A stretch of DNA of 64,000 nucleotides from Nostoc sp. UHCC 0926 (GTDB lineage: Bacteria > Cyanobacteriota > Cyanobacteriia > Cyanobacteriales > Nostocaceae): NCBI RefSeq assembly GCF_028623165.1, contig NZ_CP117768.1, positions 3,968,001 through 4,032,000 on the forward strand. The letters run 5' to 3'. Position 1 is the first letter of the stretch. The number at the start of each line of letters is the position of its first letter. The notes below the pieces were generated by a model. It had not been told where the DNA came from. It worked only from the letters and a program-made list of their open reading frames with translations, and did no database searches. A program made the translations under genes and the position numbers. Below are positions 61,595 to 64,000 of the stretch, piece after piece.

Positions 61595-62251
61595 ATGACA
61601 GTTACACAACTCTCTGCTCAGGAACTTTTCCGGGCTGCTTATGAGAACCGCTACACTTGGGAGAAAAATTTTCCTGGTTATACCGCAAATATCACCTTTA
61701 AGCAAGATGATAAAGTATTTACAGGCAAAGTTATCATCAGCGCCAATCTCAAAGCCGAAGTTTTAAACGTAGATGACGAATCGGCCAAGCAGGCTATTCA
61801 TGGTCAAGCCTGGGAAATAGCAATTCACCGCATCCGCCGCAGTTTTGAAGATACCCACAGTGCCAATACGTTTAGCTATGGTAAAACTGACGAAACTGGT
61901 GCGGTTGAGCTTTTAATGGGTGGTAAGGCTAAGGGGGATAAATACAAAGTCCGCAATAATGAAGTATGCCATGTTCACCGTCTCATCCACGGTACTTTCG
62001 TGACAATTGACACCTTTAGCAGTCACGACACCGGGGAAGGTTACCTTTCTCACACCTATGACTCTGTGTACCATGACCCCAAAACTGGGGAACAAAAGGG
62101 TGGTAGAAGCGAATTTACCGATGAGTATGAAAAAGTTGGTGAGTATTTCATCCTAAATCGTCGGGAGATTCGCACCGAGACAGCAGGACAAGTATCTATT
62201 CAGGAATTTGTCTTCTCTGATATCAAATTGTTGGAACCTGTTGCTGCTTAA
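61595..62251 (+). CDS. DUF3386 domain-containing protein
   Basis: The 218-residue soluble protein is of a cyanobacterial and plant family of unknown function. Recognised blocks are LFRAAYENRYTWEKNFPGYT, then IHGQAWEIAIHRIRRSFEDT, GDKYKVRNNEVCHVHRLIHG, TFVTIDTFSSHDTGEGYLSH and KVGEYFILNRREIRTETAGQ. AGGAGAAG lies 7 nt upstream of the ATG. Divergent expression with the LuxR-type regulator suggests regulated use. Confidence 0.88.
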   Translation: MTVTQLSAQELFRAAYENRYTWEKNFPGYTANITFKQDDKVFTGKVIISANLKAEVLNVDDESAKQAIHGQAWEIAIHRIRRSFEDTHSANTFSYGKTDETGAVELLMGGKAKGDKYKVRNNEVCHVHRLIHGTFVTIDTFSSHDTGEGYLSHTYDSVYHDPKTGEQKGGRSEFTDEYEKVGEYFILNRREIRTETAGQVSIQEFVFSDIKLLEPVAA

Positions 62252-62301
62252 GCTCTATCCGCTCAGTGACCACCACAGGCATCGCTCTTTAACTTAAGGG
62301 A

Positions 62302-62330
62302 GCGATGCCTGCGGCGGGCTGTGCCTACGC
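62302..62330 (+). repeat. Small dispersed repeat
   Basis: GCGATGCCTGCGGCGGGCTG followed by TGCCTACGC, one of the close copies of the repeat at 3320. An inverted partial copy (CAGGCATCGCT) stands about 20 bp upstream. Confidence 0.78.
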
Positions 62331-62516
62331 TTTTATTTTTTGACGTTTTGAGTTCTGAGCATGAGGTTTCAACAAAAGAGCTTGATATTTGGAGTATTGA
62401 TAACTGATTTCTGGCGATCGCTAAAACTTTGTAGAGATAGCAATCGTAATAATATCAATTAATTTATGCCGTTGAGTAGTTCACTACCGATATTTGCGAC
62501 TAAAGCACAGGCTTTG

Positions 62517-64000
62517 TCAAAGCCAGTTACCAACTAAAACATAAGGTGCCCAGTAGCCAGGACGACTGTAATTGGGATAATCTTTTAACAACTTTACTTG
62601 GGCACGACGCAAGGCTTCAGCCTTTGTCACCTTAGTTTTAACTAACTCACGATAAAATTCACCAATTAAGATAGCAGTAGATTTATCATTGATATGCCAC
62701 AGTGAAGCCAAGGTACTACGGGCACCAGCTTTCACGGATGCTCCTGCTAGCCCTAGCGTGGCGCGATTGTCACTAGCAGCAGTTTCGCAAGCACTTAAAA
62801 CCAGCATTTCCAAGGCTTCTGAGCGAGTTTGATCTCGACGCCGCAGCAGGCTATCAAATTGCATCACGTTGATCGGACCATCAGCAGCAAGTATAAAAGT
62901 ATTCTCAGCACGGGAGCTAAATTGACCGTGGGTTGCCAGATGTAATACATTAAATGGCACAGTATTTACTTTACTTTCTAGGTTTTTGCTGTTGAAGTCC
63001 TGATCTAGTAACTCGGTGGTAGACACGATCGCTTGAGAAATGGAGTTAAATTCTGATTTAATTTCTGGTAACGGTGAAAATTGCTGTTGAAAGTTTTGTG
63101 GTGGTTGTACTAACCCAGCAGCTAGGACGTTGAGTTTTACTTGTGTCAGAGGTTTAGGTGCGAGTAACTGGAGTCCCAAGCTGAGTGCTACAGCATATTT
63201 TTCTACCAGATATTGCTCACCGTCATACAATATAGCCATTGGCACGTTTTGCAATATTCCATCCAGTACAAATACAAGGGTTTTGACTCCACTTTCTTTT
63301 AAATCTGACTCAATTTCTTTGATTAACCACCCATAGACTTCCTGTGACAGCGCCTGCACTTCCTCAGTCCTATCAGGTTCTAAAAGATACTCTCTAAGTT
63401 CTCTTATAATCCTTTCTACTTCTTTCTGGGACTTGTTTACTGTATAATTACGCAGTGGTTGTTGAGGAATTTTGACAATAACTTGGAGTTGATCAGGCAG
63501 AATAATTGGATAAATGATTGCGGCTGTGGGATTATCTTTATCTACCACTGTGTCAAGCAAAACAGTTTTGGCATTAATGCAAGCTTCCCGGAAAAAGTTG
63601 TCTAATTCCGCCAGTTGCAGTGCTTCAATCCTCTGTCTAGCTTTGTCTAAGATTGGTTCGCTCGGATGAGTTTGCTGAAACTGTAATAGTAATTCTACGG
63701 ACTCTCGATATACAGGTTCTACACTTTCTTTAAAGGAAAACTGGACATCTCGATTCACAAAAACTAAGTCACTACGGAGAGTCTGCAACTCTCTGACCGC
63801 AGTATCATAGGTGGCAATAGCGCCTTCAATCTCTCCCTGCTGTTTTAACAAGCGTCCCAACTGCCAATACCAACGATAAGCGATATCTGGGGCGTTGATT
63901 GTTTGGGCTATAATCAGTGCCTGTTGGGTGAGGTTCTGGGCAATTGGCCATTGTTTAGTTTGCTCATATACACTACCCAGAGTACCAAGGGCAAAGCTCT
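62517..64000 (-). CDS. TPR-CHAT domain protein (caspase-like), 5' part outside the window
   Basis: The open frame runs from the stop at 62517 to the window edge. A TTG inside it at 63860 is not the real start, because the reading continues upstream as FALGTLGSVYEQTKQWPIAQ, a tetratricopeptide repeat. The C-terminal CHAT peptidase domain shows the catalytic His in VLHLATHGQFSSRAE and the Cys in MLVLSACETAASDNRATLGL, with the GLAGASVKAGARSTLASLWH block. Such proteins act as caspase-like proteases, often with TPR sensors, in signalling or defence. The target is unknown. Confidence 0.88.
   Translation of the reverse strand, partial: SFALGTLGSVYEQTKQWPIAQNLTQQALIIAQTINAPDIAYRWYWQLGRLLKQQGEIEGAIATYDTAVRELQTLRSDLVFVNRDVQFSFKESVEPVYRESVELLLQFQQTHPSEPILDKARQRIEALQLAELDNFFREACINAKTVLLDTVVDKDNPTAAIIYPIILPDQLQVIVKIPQQPLRNYTVNKSQKEVERIIRELREYLLEPDRTEEVQALSQEVYGWLIKEIESDLKESGVKTLVFVLDGILQNVPMAILYDGEQYLVEKYAVALSLGLQLLAPKPLTQVKLNVLAAGLVQPPQNFQQQFSPLPEIKSEFNSISQAIVSTTELLDQDFNSKNLESKVNTVPFNVLHLATHGQFSSRAENTFILAADGPINVMQFDSLLRRRDQTRSEALEMLVLSACETAASDNRATLGLAGASVKAGARSTLASLWHINDKSTAILIGEFYRELVKTKVTKAEALRRAQVKLLKDYPNYSRPGYWAPYVLVGNWL

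Overview
The window looks like chromosomal DNA of a filamentous, heterocyst-type cyanobacterium close to Nostoc. The reasons are the dense GCGATCGC (HIP1) octamers, a HetZ-family protein, cyanobacterial families of unknown function (Ycf33/DUF751, DUF4327, DUF3370, DUF3386, KGK), and many short dispersed repeats and miniature elements between genes. No database search was possible, so names rest on recognised motifs.

Layout. 0.4-3 kb: cobalamin synthesis (cobS), a secreted PPC-domain protein, a ComF-type phosphoribosyltransferase and an acetyltransferase. 3.2-7.8 kb: an iron-uptake locus with an AraC-type regulator and an AMIN/TonB-dependent receptor, each next to a decayed partial copy; the larger receptor lacks its C-terminus. 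8-24.6 kb: mostly housekeeping genes (rbfA, ycf33-like, a Sua5/YciO protein, larC, the NAD(P)HX repair enzyme, an M23 peptidase, tRNA-Arg(CCG), ylqF), plus a Dam-type methylase facing a PD-(D/E)XK nuclease and an orphan HetZ-family gene.

24.6-33.9 kb: a mobile element of a kind I do not recognise. A short tyrosine integrase lies at one end of a leftward run of seven small overlapping genes, several for membrane proteins. A structured control region separates this run from a rightward arm. That arm starts with a ribbon-helix-helix gene that carries a canonical -1 frameshift signal (GGGAAAA, 7-nt spacer, 10-bp stem) leading into a coiled-coil tail. It continues with a KGK gene on the opposite strand, a VapE-like replication gene broken by a 1.4-kb insertion sequence and fused in frame to a collagen-like gene, four unrecognised small genes, and a 22-bp perfect palindrome set between direct repeats. 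This is the best candidate for an undescribed system. A decayed ISH3-type element (34.0-35.5 kb) with perfect 38-bp ends borders it.

36-64 kb: an RND-type membrane-fusion protein; a C5 DNA methyltransferase in circularly permuted motif order with an overlapping nuclease-like partner; an SLH/GHL10 glycosidase; HdeD; PPOX and ChaB proteins; uridine phosphorylase; a retropepsin-like protease; an overlapping three-gene operon (TIGR04255 protein, XRE regulator, unknown protein) that resembles a defence or toxin-antitoxin unit; two alpha/beta hydrolases; a CIA30 fusion; a HugZ-like protein; a GAF-LuxR regulator; DUF3386; and a TPR-CHAT protease that runs off the window end.

Repeats occupy most gaps: small dispersed repeats, two tandem arrays with the same flanks 25 kb apart, a 167-bp inverted pair 27 kb apart, and several MITE-like elements.
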